From Copromyces sp. CBS 386.78 (Eukaryota > Ascomycota > Sordariomycetes > Sordariales > Sordariaceae), in assembly GCA_030685235.1 (NCBI GenBank), contig MU839272.1, positions 1-57,757 of the forward strand: a stretch of 57,757 nucleotides of DNA, given 5' to 3'. Of this stretch, positions 22,156 through 33,301 are shown one piece after another; position 1 is the stretch's first letter, and every line of letters begins with the position of its first letter. A model generated the notes under the pieces. The model saw nothing but the letters and a program-made list of their open reading frames with translations, had not been told where the DNA came from and did no database searches. The translations under genes were made by a program, and so were the position numbers.

Positions 22156-23070
22156 ATGGCTCTTAGAACCATCCTCGTCACTGGCGCGACCGGCCAACAA
22201 GGCGGCGCCGTAGTCCGCGCCCTTCTCAACCACCGCAACTTCGACTCCTCCTCCCTCAAGATCCTCGCGCTTACTCGTAACGCCACCAGCCCTTCGGCCC
22301 AGCGCCTCGTCGATTCCAGCAAGGGCATCGTCCAGCTGATCCAGGGCGACTCGACTAACCCCAACCCTATCTTCGACGCTCAGCCCAAGGGCTCCATCGA
22401 CTCAATCTTCGTGGTCACCACCATGGGCAAGCAACCCGAGGAGCAGCAGGCAATCCCGCTCATCGATACGGCCGTCGAGCACGGCGTCAAGCACGTAATC
22501 TTCTCATCGGTCGACCGCGGCGGTGACGAGAAGAGCTGGGACAACCCGTGCCCCGAGATCCCTCATTTCGTTGCCAAGCACAATGTCGAGGTGCACATCC
22601 GCAACAAGGCCGAGAAGGACCCGTCCAAGTTCTCGTGGACCATCCTGCGCCCCGTCGCCTTCATGGACAACTTCAACCCGGGCATCTTCTGCAAGCTCAT
22701 GACGGCCATGTGGCGCTCCGCCCTCAAGCCCACCACCAAGCTCCAGCTCACGGGCGTCCGCGACATCGGTCTGTTCGCTGCCGAGGCCTTTTACAACCCG
22801 ACCGAGTACGCCAGCAAGGCCGTGGGCATTTCCGGTGACGAGCTGACTCTGGAGGAGGCCCGCGAGAAGTTCAAGAAGGTCACTGGCAAGGAAATGCCCG
22901 AAACGTTCACCTTCCTCGGTACCTTGATGCTCTGGATGGTAAAGGACATGGGCGCCATGTTTGCCTTCTTCGAGAATCAGGGGTATGGAGTGGATATCGC
23001 GGCCAAGAGGGAGATTGTGCCGACGGAGGACTTTGAGACGTGGCTGAAGGAGAGCAGCAAGTGGAAGTAG
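22156..23070 (+). CDS. NmrA-like family NAD(P)-binding protein
   Basis: A single-exon gene of 304 aa, the usual size for NmrA-like and atypical short-chain dehydrogenase proteins. The N-terminus (residues 5-16, TILVTGATGQQG) is the Rossmann strand and glycine-rich loop that binds NAD(P); VKHVIFSSVDRGG (111-123) and TILRPVAFMDNF (162-173) are typical downstream segments of the family. The catalytic Tyr of classical dehydrogenases is not evident, with HFVAKHNVE at that place, which is common in NmrA proteins. Members act as redox-sensing regulators (NmrA in nitrogen control, HSCARG) or as reductases, and the sequence alone does not decide. The start has a good context (gttacaATGG). It is cytosolic by the absence of a signal or membrane segment. 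Codon use is GC-rich and unlike the flanking RIP DNA. Confidence 0.9.
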   Translation: MALRTILVTGATGQQGGAVVRALLNHRNFDSSSLKILALTRNATSPSAQRLVDSSKGIVQLIQGDSTNPNPIFDAQPKGSIDSIFVVTTMGKQPEEQQAIPLIDTAVEHGVKHVIFSSVDRGGDEKSWDNPCPEIPHFVAKHNVEVHIRNKAEKDPSKFSWTILRPVAFMDNFNPGIFCKLMTAMWRSALKPTTKLQLTGVRDIGLFAAEAFYNPTEYASKAVGISGDELTLEEAREKFKKVTGKEMPETFTFLGTLMLWMVKDMGAMFAFFENQGYGVDIAAKREIVPTEDFETWLKESSKWK

Positions 23071-23819
23071 GAGGCCGCTGCCGTCGAGCGGAAAATGTAC
23101 GATACCCATCTTTTGTCCTTTTTGTTTTCCTTTGTCAGTGCTTGTTGATTGATTGCTTGCGTCGGAATACCTAGCTTGATTGAGTGCATAACAGATTCTT
23201 TTGGAATTGCATTCGGTGTGTTGAGAGTGATTGTCTCGGGTGTCTGCGGTGATGTAATTCGGTGCTAGCACGAGTACCTCGTCAATGAAGTTGAGGTTAA
23301 AGGTAGTCGGGAATACGGGATATGGCTTGATATTTGAGTACGCGGTGCACAGCGTATGTATCTCCAAGGGTATCACCGAAGCAGCAGTGTCGCCGAACAC
23401 CAGCATCTGCAGATCTTCGCTCAAGAACAACCCCCGCTATCGCCTGTTCGGATTACGATATGATTCGTTCTGATGCGATATGGTGTTACATTTCTGTCAG
23501 ATTGTCAGCTTAGGAGCAGCCGTCGTGCGGGGAAATTACCGCCGTTCCTTGCAAAATTGGGATCGAAAAGGCGGGATCATAACAGCCCGTCGCGTCGGTT
23601 CTTGGCCCCTGCCAAACTACAACCATCAAAAGTATAAGATCGTTAAAGCCCCTCCAATTGGAGTGAACACCACAGATCCAAGTCACATCATCTCACACCT
23701 GCTTCCATTGAGAGAAAAACCACTCGGCAAAGACTTGACGGTGGAAGCTTGTCATAACCATCCACATCCATACCCAAACTTCCAAACTTCCTGACACAAC
23801 CCAACACCAAGCCCTCACC
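23071..23819. other. Intergenic region between the NmrA-like and hydrolase genes
   Basis: It contains the 3' flank of the NmrA-like gene and the promoter of the hydrolase gene. A TA-rich patch (aaagtataaga, about 23629-23640) could act as a weak TATA element. The leader before the ATG at 23820 is CA-rich (acacaacccaacacc). ORFs here have no recognisable content. Confidence 0.4.
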
Positions 23820-25184
23820 ATGGCGTCCGCAAAATCCACCCTCGACCAAATCCTCCGCCGCCACACCGTCCATCCGGACTCCCCTTCCACAAAGGACAAA
23901 CTCCTCGGCGCGTCCTTCATCGTCGTCGACAAATCCGGCCCCATCTACTCCGGTGCCGCCGGGCACACCTCGCTCCCCATTTCCCCCTCCTCCCCGACCT
24001 TCTCAACCGACTCTTTCCTCTGGGTCGCCTCCCTCACCAAGCTCCTCACAACCATCTGCCTGATGCAACTCGTCCAACAAGGCAAGCTTAGCCTCGACGA
24101 AGATGTTCGTGAGAAATTACCGGAGTTGACCAAGGCCGGCATCCTTCGGGGTTTCGATGACCAGAAAGAGGATGGGAAGCAAGCGATACTGGAAAAGATC
24201 GAGAAACCGATCACCGCTCGCCAACTCCTCACGCACACCGTCGGTTTGTCATATGACTTGGGGCACACCCTTCTAGAGCGATGGGCGAAAGAGGTAGGAA
24301 AGAAGGGGGACACGAACTCCATGACGGTGGAAGGATGGACTACCCCGCTGTTATTCGCGCCGGGGGAGGGATGGGTGTATGGAACGGGCTTGGATTGGGC
24401 GGGTGTTTTACTCGAACGAGTGCTGGGTAGCGGAGAGACACTGGGGCAGTATATGCGCAAGAACGTGTTCGAGCCGTTGGGCATGGAAACTTCAACCCTC
24501 AAACCGGCTGCGGAGCCTCTGGAAAAACTGGAGAATAAGATGAAGGACAAGCTGGTCCCCGTGGCGCTGAGGGATGCCGAGACGGGCGAGCTGTCGCTGA
24601 GTGAACTGCCGATTCCGGCGGCGTGGGATCCCATGGCGGAGAGCGGAGGCGCGGGACTTTTCACCACGGCGGAGGATTATGGGAAGGTTTTGGCGGCGGT
24701 TTTGAGGGCTTCTTCTAACGAAGGGGAGGAGGGGCTGGGGCTCAAGAAGGAGACGGTCGATCAGATGTTTAGTGCGCAGTTGAATGAGAAGGGACTGGAG
24801 ATGGTCAAGGAGATGGGGAGGGCGTTTCATGCGGGCATCATGCCTGAGTTTCCGGTCGGGTTCGAGGCGGTCGATCATGGCCTTGGTGGACTGTTGAATC
24901 TGGAGGATGTGGAGGGGAAGAGGAGGAAGGGGAGTATGATGTGGCATGGATATTGCAATTCGCATTGGGTAAGTTTGTCTGTCCTTACTGCTCTGATCAT
25001 TGTGCGGACGGATGGCTAACGTTTGGTAATCCAGTGGATCGATCGTGAAACGGGCATTGGTGCGTGCCTCTTGGTTGAACAGTTTCCCTTTGCCGACCCG
25101 GGGGTCATTCAGCTGTACAACGACCTTGAACGGGCGGTATATGGGGAGTTGGTCCCCGAGTGGAAGAAGGCGAAGAATGCTTAG
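23820..25184 (+). CDS. Class C beta-lactamase-like serine hydrolase/transesterase (two exons)
   Basis: Exon 1 is 23820-24968, a 66-bp intron (24969-25034) follows, and exon 2 is 25035-25184; joined in phase 0 they give 432 aa. The intron has GTAAGT, a GCTAAC branch site and CAG; without splicing the frame stops soon after. Catalytic features of the serine beta-lactamase/PBP fold are visible: SLTK at residues 71-74 (nucleophile Ser71, Lys74), LLTHTVGLSYD (136-146) and YGTGLDWAG from Tyr187 (the YxN-like second motif). A WHGYCNSHWW segment across the splice junction stands where fungal family members have W-G-Y..... Fungal members include esterases and LovD-type acyltransferases of statin biosynthesis, so the substrate may be an ester or acyl-thioester rather than a lactam. 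No signal peptide is seen. The stop lies 115 bp from that of the converging DUF6604 gene. Confidence 0.9.
24969..25034 (+). other. Spliceosomal intron of the hydrolase gene
   Basis: 66 bp, GTAAGT donor, GCTAAC branch sequence about 15 bp before the CAG acceptor. Removal joins tgg|TGG in phase 0 and restores a C-terminal 49 residues that fit the family. Confidence 0.9.
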
Positions 25185-25299
25185 GTCTAGTTACCATGCC
25201 ATGCAGAAAGACTGAGAGGCCACTTTGGGACCAAAAAGCCAACAAATTGCGTGGATGGGAGCATATATCCAATTGAACTATTACAACAGCCCTACAGAC

Positions 25300-28147
25300 T
25301 CATGTCGTGGTTGACCTGAGGGCCAGAAACTTTTTCGCTGCTTCTTCAAAGGCTGCTGCTTCGATAGCTGCCTCTTCAGGAGATACACTTGCATCTTCAC
25401 CAAATCTCGCCTGCGTCAGGAACTCCCTGGCAACCTCGACAAGCTTCCCGATTATCTCGGACTCTTTGCCATCACCAGCCTCCGCAGCAGCCTTCAAGTC
25501 CTCACCCAGGTAAGTAGGCAGTTTATCCAGCCTGGCGGGCGGGTCAACTTCCGTATCCTTAAAGTTCACCCGTTGTTGCATTTCGGGCCCGTAGCCATCC
25601 ATGACTTCTTCCAAGAACAACTTGGCCTCGTCAAACAGTTGCAGGTAGTCAAGCTGGAGAAGACCTTCCAACAGTGTCTGGATAGAGTCATCAACCAACT
25701 GCAGCATCTCGATAGGCGACAGCTTAGACAGAACGGCTTTGCGCCGCAGGTACTCCTCGGTCTTCTCGTCCAGCTTGGGCGGCGCAACTGAATAGGTACC
25801 TGTCGTCGTGACAGCCGTCGTGGTGCCGTTCACGTCTTCTCCGTTTTCTCCATTTTCCAACAACTCGTTCGCTTCCCTAGTAGAACCCACGAGTGTGCGT
25901 GGGGTTCCTCGTCGTCGTTCGAGCTGGAGTCGATGCATAGCCAGATGCTCCATGTAGGCAATCTCGTAATAATAGTCCTCCTCGGCAAAACCATAGCGAT
26001 AGTACAAAGTTCTTCGAATCTTGACAGATTGGGCGAAACCGGATCTGCTTGCGAGATCTGGAGGGCCGTCCCAGCCTGCTGGTGGCTTGATCGCCAGTTG
26101 GTAGTTATGGATAATGGTGACAGGGTCCCCTACTCCAAGGAAGCCACTCTTGAAAATGCTGTCATCGAGGTAGGTTTCGTTAAGCTTCTCCATGTTGGGC
26201 CAGAGAGGCAAGCTTGGATCGGCAGCACGAGCGGCATGGTACAAGTAGGACGCAGCCTCGAGAATGTAGGTGAATGCGGCAAACTGGTGGCCCATTTCGC
26301 TATGCACAAGCCGCGCGCGGAAATCCAGAAGTCCGGCCCAGACTGGCTCATTCTTTAGGAGGAAGAACTCATCTGGATCTTCGTCAATCCCCATTTGTTG
26401 GAAGCGGAACAGCTTGTCTTCGTAGGTGAAGTCCTCTAGCAGGAACTCGGTGGTGTCCTGGATGCGATCCTTGTACTCCCGCTTGAATGCCCTATCTCTG
26501 GTTACACTGCTGGGATCGTGAAGGCGGAGCGAATTGACCACCCTTTGGCCCGTCCTTTGCATTTCGTTGAACGGATTGACGACATCCTTCTCCATGATGT
26601 GGCGGATATCGACCCACAGGTGGAAGGAGAAGATGAGGGAAGACGTTACCGCATGCCTCTTGAGCGATTCCTGCCAGTCTTGCAGCAGCAGTGGCTCGGC
26701 GGGAAGTTTTGGAGGAACTTGCCCATTCTTCTTGAGGGCCTTTAACAAAGAACCCTCTGTGATCATCTGGAAGCTGATTGTGTGTTCGAATTCCTGCCAG
26801 GTCTTCATGTTGTGTGCGCCATAGACAACCTGTTTCCGGGCTGAAGGTGGCAGCATAGGAACGTTGCCGGGAGGGATGTTCTTGAGTGTCCGGATTATAG
26901 TACAATAAGACGGGAAGGCAAGCCAGCTGTTTGCTTGTTAGCTTGAGCTTGTTATTATACGGAGACCGGATGACTTACTCAGCCTCGTCCCTCCACAAAC
27001 GCTCGTCGTGTTCCTCCTGGTTTAGGTCATCGTACGAATCATAATCAATGTGTTCGAGGCCAACTTGAATAAAGAGCATGTCCATCATCCACTCGTAGCG
27101 GGTGAGCTCGGGGTGGAACTTGAGCGCCTTCATGAGGTCCCACTCCAGCATGTGGAATAGCTCGAAGGCGGCGTTGGTAATGACGGCCAAGGTGTTGGGA
27201 TGGACGGATCGGTCATACCAGTAGTCGCACCAACGCTCTTGCACGTAGTTTCGGATGGTGTTGAAGTCCTCGAAGAAGCAGTAGACCATCATGTAGAAAT
27301 CGAACTCGTCGTCCTCGTCGTCCTCGTCTGCCGAGGGCAGGCCCCAATCAAACGTGTCCAGCCACGAAGTTTCGTCATGATGGTCTGTCGTGGAGGGGCG
27401 AGAGCATGACCGCGTCTCGCGGTGTTGATGCGGCTTCTTGGTGCTCTTTTTGCTCTTGTGCGGCTTTTTGGACCTCGTGGACTTGCGGTCAGCTTCGGAC
27501 GGTGGATCGGCTTGGTCGTTGTCTTCAGCTGCGTCGGGGGGCGTCTGGACTTCGAGATGGGTGAACATGTTGATGAGATCGGACAGGCCCATGGGGTTCT
27601 TCTCGTCGGGCTTCTCATTCTTGGTGTCCTTGCGGCGAGCCGAGGTCAGGGCCTCGAACTTGGCAAGGATGCGCTCGAGGACGTTGATGATGTGGGCGTG
27701 GGTCTGGTTGCTCTCCTGGAGCTTTCGGTCGGCCGGTCGCTTGGCGGCGGCGCCACTGAAGAACTTGAAGCTCTTCTTGCGGAGGTTGACGACATCGCGG
27801 AGGATGTTGACGGCGGCATCGGGGATCTGCTCGGGTTCGGCGTTGTCGGCAATCTTGAGGGCGAGGATCTCGAGCTCGGTCCAGTGGACGGATTTGGCGC
27901 TTTCGACATTGGTCTCGAGGCGGGGGTCGGCGAGCGGGGTGACGGTGGCTTTGGCCCGGGCTTTCTTTTGTCGTCGGGATTCCTTTGCAGGTGCCGGGGC
28001 TGTCTCGACGATTTCTGTCTGGTCGGCGTTCGGGTTTCGGGACACGATCTTGTCGGCGGTTTGCTTGACCCAGCTGGTGAACTGTGCCTGCGCAAGCTTG
28101 TAACGGGCCCACGTGCCGCGGCCCACTCGATTCTCGGCCGCTTCCAT
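25300..28147 (-). CDS. DUF6604 domain-containing fungal protein (two exons)
   Basis: Exon 1 is 28147-26979 and exon 2 is 26926-25300 on the minus strand, joined over a 52-bp intron in phase 2 to give 931 aa. Without splicing the two halves look like separate proteins of 390 and 518 aa. The N-terminal part (residues about 10-170, beginning RGTWARYKLAQAQFTSWV) resembles the fungus-specific DUF6604 region, which has no known function. Residues 220-245 are Lys/Arg/Ser-rich (KSTRSKKPHKSKKSTKK), a possible nuclear localisation signal, followed by an acidic run (DEDDEDDEFDF, 274-284). The second half is helical and rich in Tyr and acidic residues, without motifs I can assign. It diverges from the cyclase gene and converges on the hydrolase gene. 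Confidence in the gene model is high; a role cannot be stated. Confidence 0.85.
26927..26978 (-). other. Spliceosomal intron of the DUF6604 gene
   Basis: 52 bp on the minus strand, GTAAGT donor, GCTAAC branch sequence and CAG acceptor. Splicing gives ...RDEADWLAFPSYC..., continuous with the second reading frame well before its first Met. Confidence 0.85.
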
Positions 28148-28645
28148 TGCTCAGCGGAGAGGGACGTGTGAGGGTGTCGACATTAGACGGACTGACCTTG
28201 TCTTGGGTGCCAATTCGTGCAAAGAAGCAGTCTCGGCACCAAGTTAGGTATTTTTCGTGTCAAGCTGAACGACGTCACGCGTTCCGGGGGCAAGACGTGC
28301 CATTCAGCCCACGATGGCGGGGAGCTCCTTGTATATAAAAAAGTGTAATGAATGGCCTGTGCTCTTCCCTCTCTGAACTCGGGCGGGGTCGCTTCAACAT
28401 CCCCTCGTCAACAACAGGGCATCTACAGCTTGCAGACAAACGTCGAGAATTGCAATTATCCGTCGTTTTGTTTGGCAGCAAAGCTCCTTCCCAAGCATCA
28501 TGGGTGCCCGCCTTGGAATCAAGAGCCAATGATGACCTGGGTCTCGCAAAGTGAGTCCCGTCTGGCTTTCTCTCTTCAACATCACCACACGCACATCTCC
28601 GTCATCCAGGCAACAGCACCTCTTCACCTTGATCGCCAACTCACA
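28148..28645. promoter_or_regulatory. Divergent promoter region of the DUF6604 and cyclase genes
   Basis: The two start codons are 498 bp apart and point away from each other. A good TATA box (tatataaaa, 28332-28340) faces the cyclase gene. Downstream, GTGAGT at about 28551 followed by a CAG near 28610 could be a 5'-UTR intron. An in-frame ATG at 28352 lies only 12 bp after the TATA box, so it is unlikely to be in the mRNA. Confidence 0.55.
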
Positions 28646-29730
28646 ATGGGCTCCAACGATGTGCCACCGGCCCATTGCCCGTCATGGGTAATCCCCACCA
28701 GTACCGCTCTGCTCGGCATCGGCGTGCTCTTCTGGGACGCGACCTACATCTTGATGACACGCCGCGCCCTAGCCACCAAGACCTACGGCATGCCGCTCCT
28801 GGCCCTCGCCCTCAACGTTTCATGGGAGCTTGTGTATGCCTTTTACGTCAGCGAGATGATTCTGGAGAAACTCGGGTTTGGCTTCTGGCTCTTGCTGGAC
28901 ATTGGCCTCATCTACACCACCGTCCAGTTCGGTCCCGAGGCTTGGCGTCGTACGAACCCGTGGGTAGGCCGGAACATCGGCTGGCTCTTTGCCCTTATGA
29001 CCGCCGTCGGATGCGCGGGTCACTACGCCTTTGCTGCCTGGTGGATGTCGGAGCCTCACCGGGGTTCCGGCGATAAGACGGGCAAGTTTTGGGCGGGCCA
29101 GGATGGATATGACGCCACCGAGGTGGCCTTTTGGTCCGCCGCGCTGTGTCAACTGGCCGGCAGCGCGGGGAGTCTTGCCATGCTCATAACCCGGGGTCAT
29201 TCTGGGGGGACAAGCTATCTGATTTGGTACGTCTTCTTTCTGTATCTGTACATGGACATGGCATGGTTTCAGGATCCCCGGGCTGCTCGACGAATTCGCG
29301 CTTCGAGTTCGGGTTCAACCAAGGGTGGTAATATCTCCGCTGGAACAGGGAAATTATCGCAAATATTTGCGAGTTTGGCGTTTCACTTACAACGCCACAC
29401 CCGCGCCTTGCGCTTAGTGAACCCATCACAATCACGGACATCTCCACGCAAACGTCACTAACAAGTTACCCCAGGCTATGTCGAGCTCTCGGAACACTGG
29501 TCGGTTTGGTGTTGGCCAACGTCTTCCTTTGGTGGTTCTGGCCAGAGGCACACGGGTTCGTCTTCAACCCATTTGCCGTATTCTTATGGGGAACTTCCCT
29601 CATCTGCGATATTGCCTATCCTTTCGTGCTGTGGCAGGTCCGCCGCTCGGAAGTAGTGCTTCCAGACGGTACGCTCGCAATGAGGACCGCCATGGCAGTC
29701 CCCAGGAACCAACAGAAGAAGAAGCAATAA
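28646..29730 (+). CDS. PaxB/AtmB/Pyr4-like membrane terpene cyclase family protein (two exons)
   Basis: Exon 1 is 28646-29226, the intron is 29227-29474 (248 bp) and exon 2 is 29475-29730; joined in phase 2 they give 278 aa with about seven hydrophobic helices. Exon 1 carries YILMTRRALATKTYGMPLLA and LNVSWELVYAFY; exon 2 carries LANVFLWWFWPE and SLICDIAYPFVLW. These are hallmarks of the small integral-membrane cyclases that protonate epoxides and close rings in indole-diterpene and meroterpenoid biosynthesis. In Pyr4 a Glu in the first motif and an Asp near the C-terminus are essential (family knowledge); here Glu61 and Asp239 occupy matching places. Splicing gives ...TSYLIW-LCRALGTLVG..., as expected. 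The start at 28646 is preferred to the in-frame ATG at 28352, which would add 98 residues foreign to the family. No partner biosynthetic genes are in the window, so the substrate is unknown. Confidence 0.82.
29227..29474 (+). other. Long intron of the cyclase gene with an internal alternative acceptor
   Basis: It has a GTACGT donor, a CACTAAC branch sequence near 29456 and a CAG acceptor at 29472-29474. At 248 bp it is several times longer than the 52-106-bp introns of its neighbours. A second possible acceptor (ggtttcag, 29269-29276) would give a 50-bp intron, but the following frame ends at a stop before exon 2. Confidence 0.7.
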
Positions 29731-32700
29731 GGTCTTCGTCTCTGCAAGGGGTTGGACTGTTGTTCAGACAGGTAACTATTGGCAGTCAAACGACCACGGT
29801 TTTCCCTAGATTTCAGCAAGTGCCTCTGCTTGAGACTTGCTAGCCTCCAAGCTGCATAGAATTACCATCATGTGCTCTGTGGTCGTCGTCGGGCTCGAGA
29901 CTATTGTTCCGGTGAAGTGGTAACACGATGCCGTGCAAGAGTTCCATTGCATCGATAGAAGGCCAACCAGCGACATACACACAGCCCTATGCACAGTGCG
30001 TTAAGTGTTTCGCATGCCGTCTTGACAGGAACTCTTGTTGCATTCTACCAACCAGAAATAACCTTCCATAGGCCGAAAACGAGTTGACGGTCAATCAGCA
30101 TCGAATGGTAAAGAGCCACGATCGTTGATCACGTCAAAGTGAAGCAAATGCCTGCATAAACGACCAAAACAAGCATGCAGTCCACGCTTCCCGAGGGAAA
30201 TCCCATCAATCCGTCCTTGCGCATAACAAACGGAGCTCGCCCAGGGACCGTTTTGGCCTCTTTGTACCTGTGAGAAGGGTCCAAAGTACTTATAGGCAAA
30301 CGAATCAGTCCAGGGCTAGGCAGGACATGCCCCAGAGTCGAAAAAGGGAGGTGAAACCAGGCCATGGGAAATCCGAATTTGTGAAATCGATCAGTTAAGC
30401 CACAAGCAGCCACAGATGGGTACGCAACCAGCCCCGGAGTACCGCCAGTGAGCCCAGACCACCGCCGGCACTGGAATTTGCCCGACAAATTGACTGGTCG
30501 CAACAGGCGGTCGTGATCGCTCACATGATCGTTGAGACACCACGCTGGAGATCCCCGGCCTCTAATCCCACCTTGACGGGCATCACACACTTTCACACAG
30601 TCTCACCTGCACGCTACGGGATACCAGAAAGGAAAACATCGGGGGAACCCCAGAGACAACAACGGGGACTCGGACGGGTTGTTCATCGTTGATGTGGTTA
30701 TCTCTCTGGGAAGGGCCGTCCGAAGCATCAAGGAACTGCTTCTGACATCGGTGTGATTTGTTACCGGAGAGTGTCCTTCTGGTTTAAACCGTCGGTGACT
30801 TTTTAGCTTCCTTCTTCCATTCGCCGTTACCTTCCCAGGTGATGACCGGCCGAATGACATATCAACTGAATCAAGCGTACAGTTCATACAGTCCGGCACT
30901 AGAATAGTAGCCCAGCTCACCTTATCCATGTTCATGCAATGGAAACAGTATCGAAGGGACTTTGAAAGCCAAAGCCTACGGATTGTGGGAGGCCTGTGTT
31001 TATCCCATACACCAAAAGATCTCGGCGACGGGCAAGCTGGACAGTAACTCGCCGATCATCGTCACTTTTCCACTGAGACCTTGCAAGAACGGTACTCATT
31101 AGCATTACCGAACCGGAATGCTGGGAACCGTTACAGAGCAAAGTATCCAGCCAAAAGCTAAGCGAGATATGACACCGACCAAAGCCCAAGGAAATCGGTC
31201 GATTCTGAATCAACAACCATGGGGAGAGACTGGAGTGAACATCTCACCTTCCCCATGAAGCAAAACACGGACCCACACCTGTCTTTGACCGTCCGTTTGA
31301 ACCGTCCTCCCAATACCTACACTAGCTCTCTCAAGAGATTTACCATTCCTAACAGCAAACTTTGCTTCTCTGTCTGAACTTCGCAAGCCCACACCAAACT
31401 CGCTTTGGCGTGCCCGCGGCTACGCGTCTATTTTTGAATTTATAAAATACTTACAAGCAAGCCATTCTGCCTCACATGTTCCCCAGTATGTACGCTCCCT
31501 CTTTCGTGAAAATCGCTAGTCACCACCTAGCCGACCACTTGCCCGCCCCGGGCTCCAGACCTCGGGTAACAACCAGATGCTGTACCTAGTACCGCATCTA
31601 CTTACAAATGATGATATTTGCTATGGATGAGTAGAAGCGGTACCTTGTCACGCTTGTCTCGGGCGCACTTTTTACCGGACGATCTCGATTATGGAAGGGA
31701 AGCTAGGGAAGTTTTATCCATTTCCAGCTTAGCTTCTCTTTCCCCATTCAGACACAGTGTCGTCGATAAAGCTCCTACCGAGAAGTAGCTGTACCTCTGC
31801 ACTAGGCTATCAAGCGCAAGCAGCAAGGCTCGCGATATACATCCTCAATCTACCGACAGCTTGGGTAACATGCGTTAGTTCCAGCCAAACTCTGATGAAC
31901 CAGAACAGCTCATCATCGATCACAAGAGAGCGGAAGGATGAGCTCTGATCAACAAATTCATGTCATAAAATCACAAAATTTGTTGGCATCAGAGCTGGGA
32001 ACTTATGAATCCGAGAGCCGGGTTGTTGGAACCTGCGCATATGTTCCTGGCCATAGTCCTTGGTGACACCTGACCGGATTGGGCCGGCGACTGGAATTCC
32101 CATGGGAATTTACCGACTACCTCTAGGATGTTTGTTTACGCGCTCAGACCCGAACATCCTTTGAAAAACAGGCCAGACTAACGCAGACGGCATCCAAACG
32201 GTCGAAGGCTCGCTGCTTGTCTGCCCGGTCCGTGACAGTGTTTGGAACTCCAGTATGCAGGCATTTCTCTCGAAGTTTCGATGCCTTTTACAGTCATACA
32301 AGAACCTGTCCGTGACTGTGGGATTCATCCCGACGCCGGTCACATGAGAGATTGCACATGCGGTTCGTCGGCGGTACCGGAATACCGGCGCGGGTACCTT
32401 GAATTCCAAATTCCAATGCATCGTACGACAGACGACAGAAGCAATAGAGGTATCTGAGACCTCGCCGTCGCCGTCGCCGAATTCCATGCCTTTCTGGGAA
32501 CGGAGTGGACCCTGTGTTGTTTCTTTGGACCCTGTGTTGTTTCTTTTTCCTTGAGGTTTCAGCGCAAAGAAGTATCTGCCAGGTATGGTGACGGTTGTGA
32601 AGTACTGTACCGAGCGACTTAGGCGACTGTACAAGCCGGATACTTCCAGATTGACAGACGTTCTTACCCTCTTTTTTTCGGAATGATTACTGGCACGGCT

Positions 32701-32843
32701 TTGTTTTGCCATTCTGAAACTACTCAAGTAGTAAGTACAACAAGCATCGCCGCTTGAGAAGTCATCTCCGCTTATTGGCTGGCTGGCAGAGGGCTGTCCT
32801 TCTCAAGTTAAATTGTCGCCTGTTATCTTTCAGCCAATCAAAA
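29731..32843. other. 3.1-kb stretch without a convincing gene
   Basis: Base composition is normal and there is no sign of RIP. Several ORFs of 60-205 codons occur on both strands (the longest at 32110-32727, minus), but none shows a domain, a plausible composition or flanking splice signals. A perfect 20-bp tandem duplication (ggaccctgtgttgtttcttt) lies at about 32507-32546. No RNA genes were recognised. Confidence 0.45.
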
Positions 32844-32949
32844 GGCAAGATGGCCGAGCGGTCTAAGGCGCCACGTTAAGGTTAACCCTTATTCTCCTCT
32901 TCGAGTTCCGTGGTCCGAAAGGGCGTGGGTTCGAATCCCACTCTTGTCA
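32844..32949 (+). tRNA. tRNA-Leu (anticodon AAG) with a 26-nt intron
   Basis: The acceptor stem GGCAAGA (32844-32850) pairs with TCTTGTC (32942-32948, one G-T pair), with discriminator A at 32949. D-arm TGGCCGAGCGGTCTAAGGC, anticodon stem CCACG/CGTGG, and T-arm GTGGG-TTCGAAT-CCCAC are present, with a long variable arm as expected of tRNA-Leu. The anticodon AAG is at 32878-32880. The canonical intron position one base after the anticodon gives an intron of 32882-32907. A TTTT run at 32957-32960 is a likely pol III terminator. Confidence 0.93.
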
Positions 32950-33301
32950 ATTGCCTGTTTTCATCCACCTTTGCACATGTGGATCGTCTCTTTTTTATTG
33001 AGTTCTTTGGCGATGGCCGGAATACCGTGAACAGCGTGGGTAGCGAGGCATTGTGGAAAAGGGACGACACTCGACAGTTAAGCAAATAATATTTTACCTT
33101 TTGAGGCTTTGCCCTACAATGGTGTTTTGTATGTGCGTGTAGTGTGTGTAAGATTATTTACTGAATCGGTAGTGAAAGTGCAATTGGCTATAGGGATGTT
33201 CATGTTCTACGTCTTTTTTTTGCTTTTAAATGTGTATAGAATAACGTTTGAGTTGCTAAAAGCTAAAAAGAATAATGAAGAACGACGGAGAGATAATAAA
33301 G

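Noticed and set aside
22504..23430. 308-codon minus-strand ORF
   Set aside because: It lies opposite the NmrA-like gene and is a by-product of that gene's GC-rich third codon positions.
28352..28645. 98-residue N-terminal extension of the cyclase from an upstream in-frame ATG
   Set aside because: The ATG is too close to the TATA box, the extension has no family counterpart, and a likely 5'-UTR intron lies within it.
32110..32727. 205-codon minus-strand ORF
   Set aside because: No recognisable motif; it includes the 20-bp tandem duplication and has an irregular composition.
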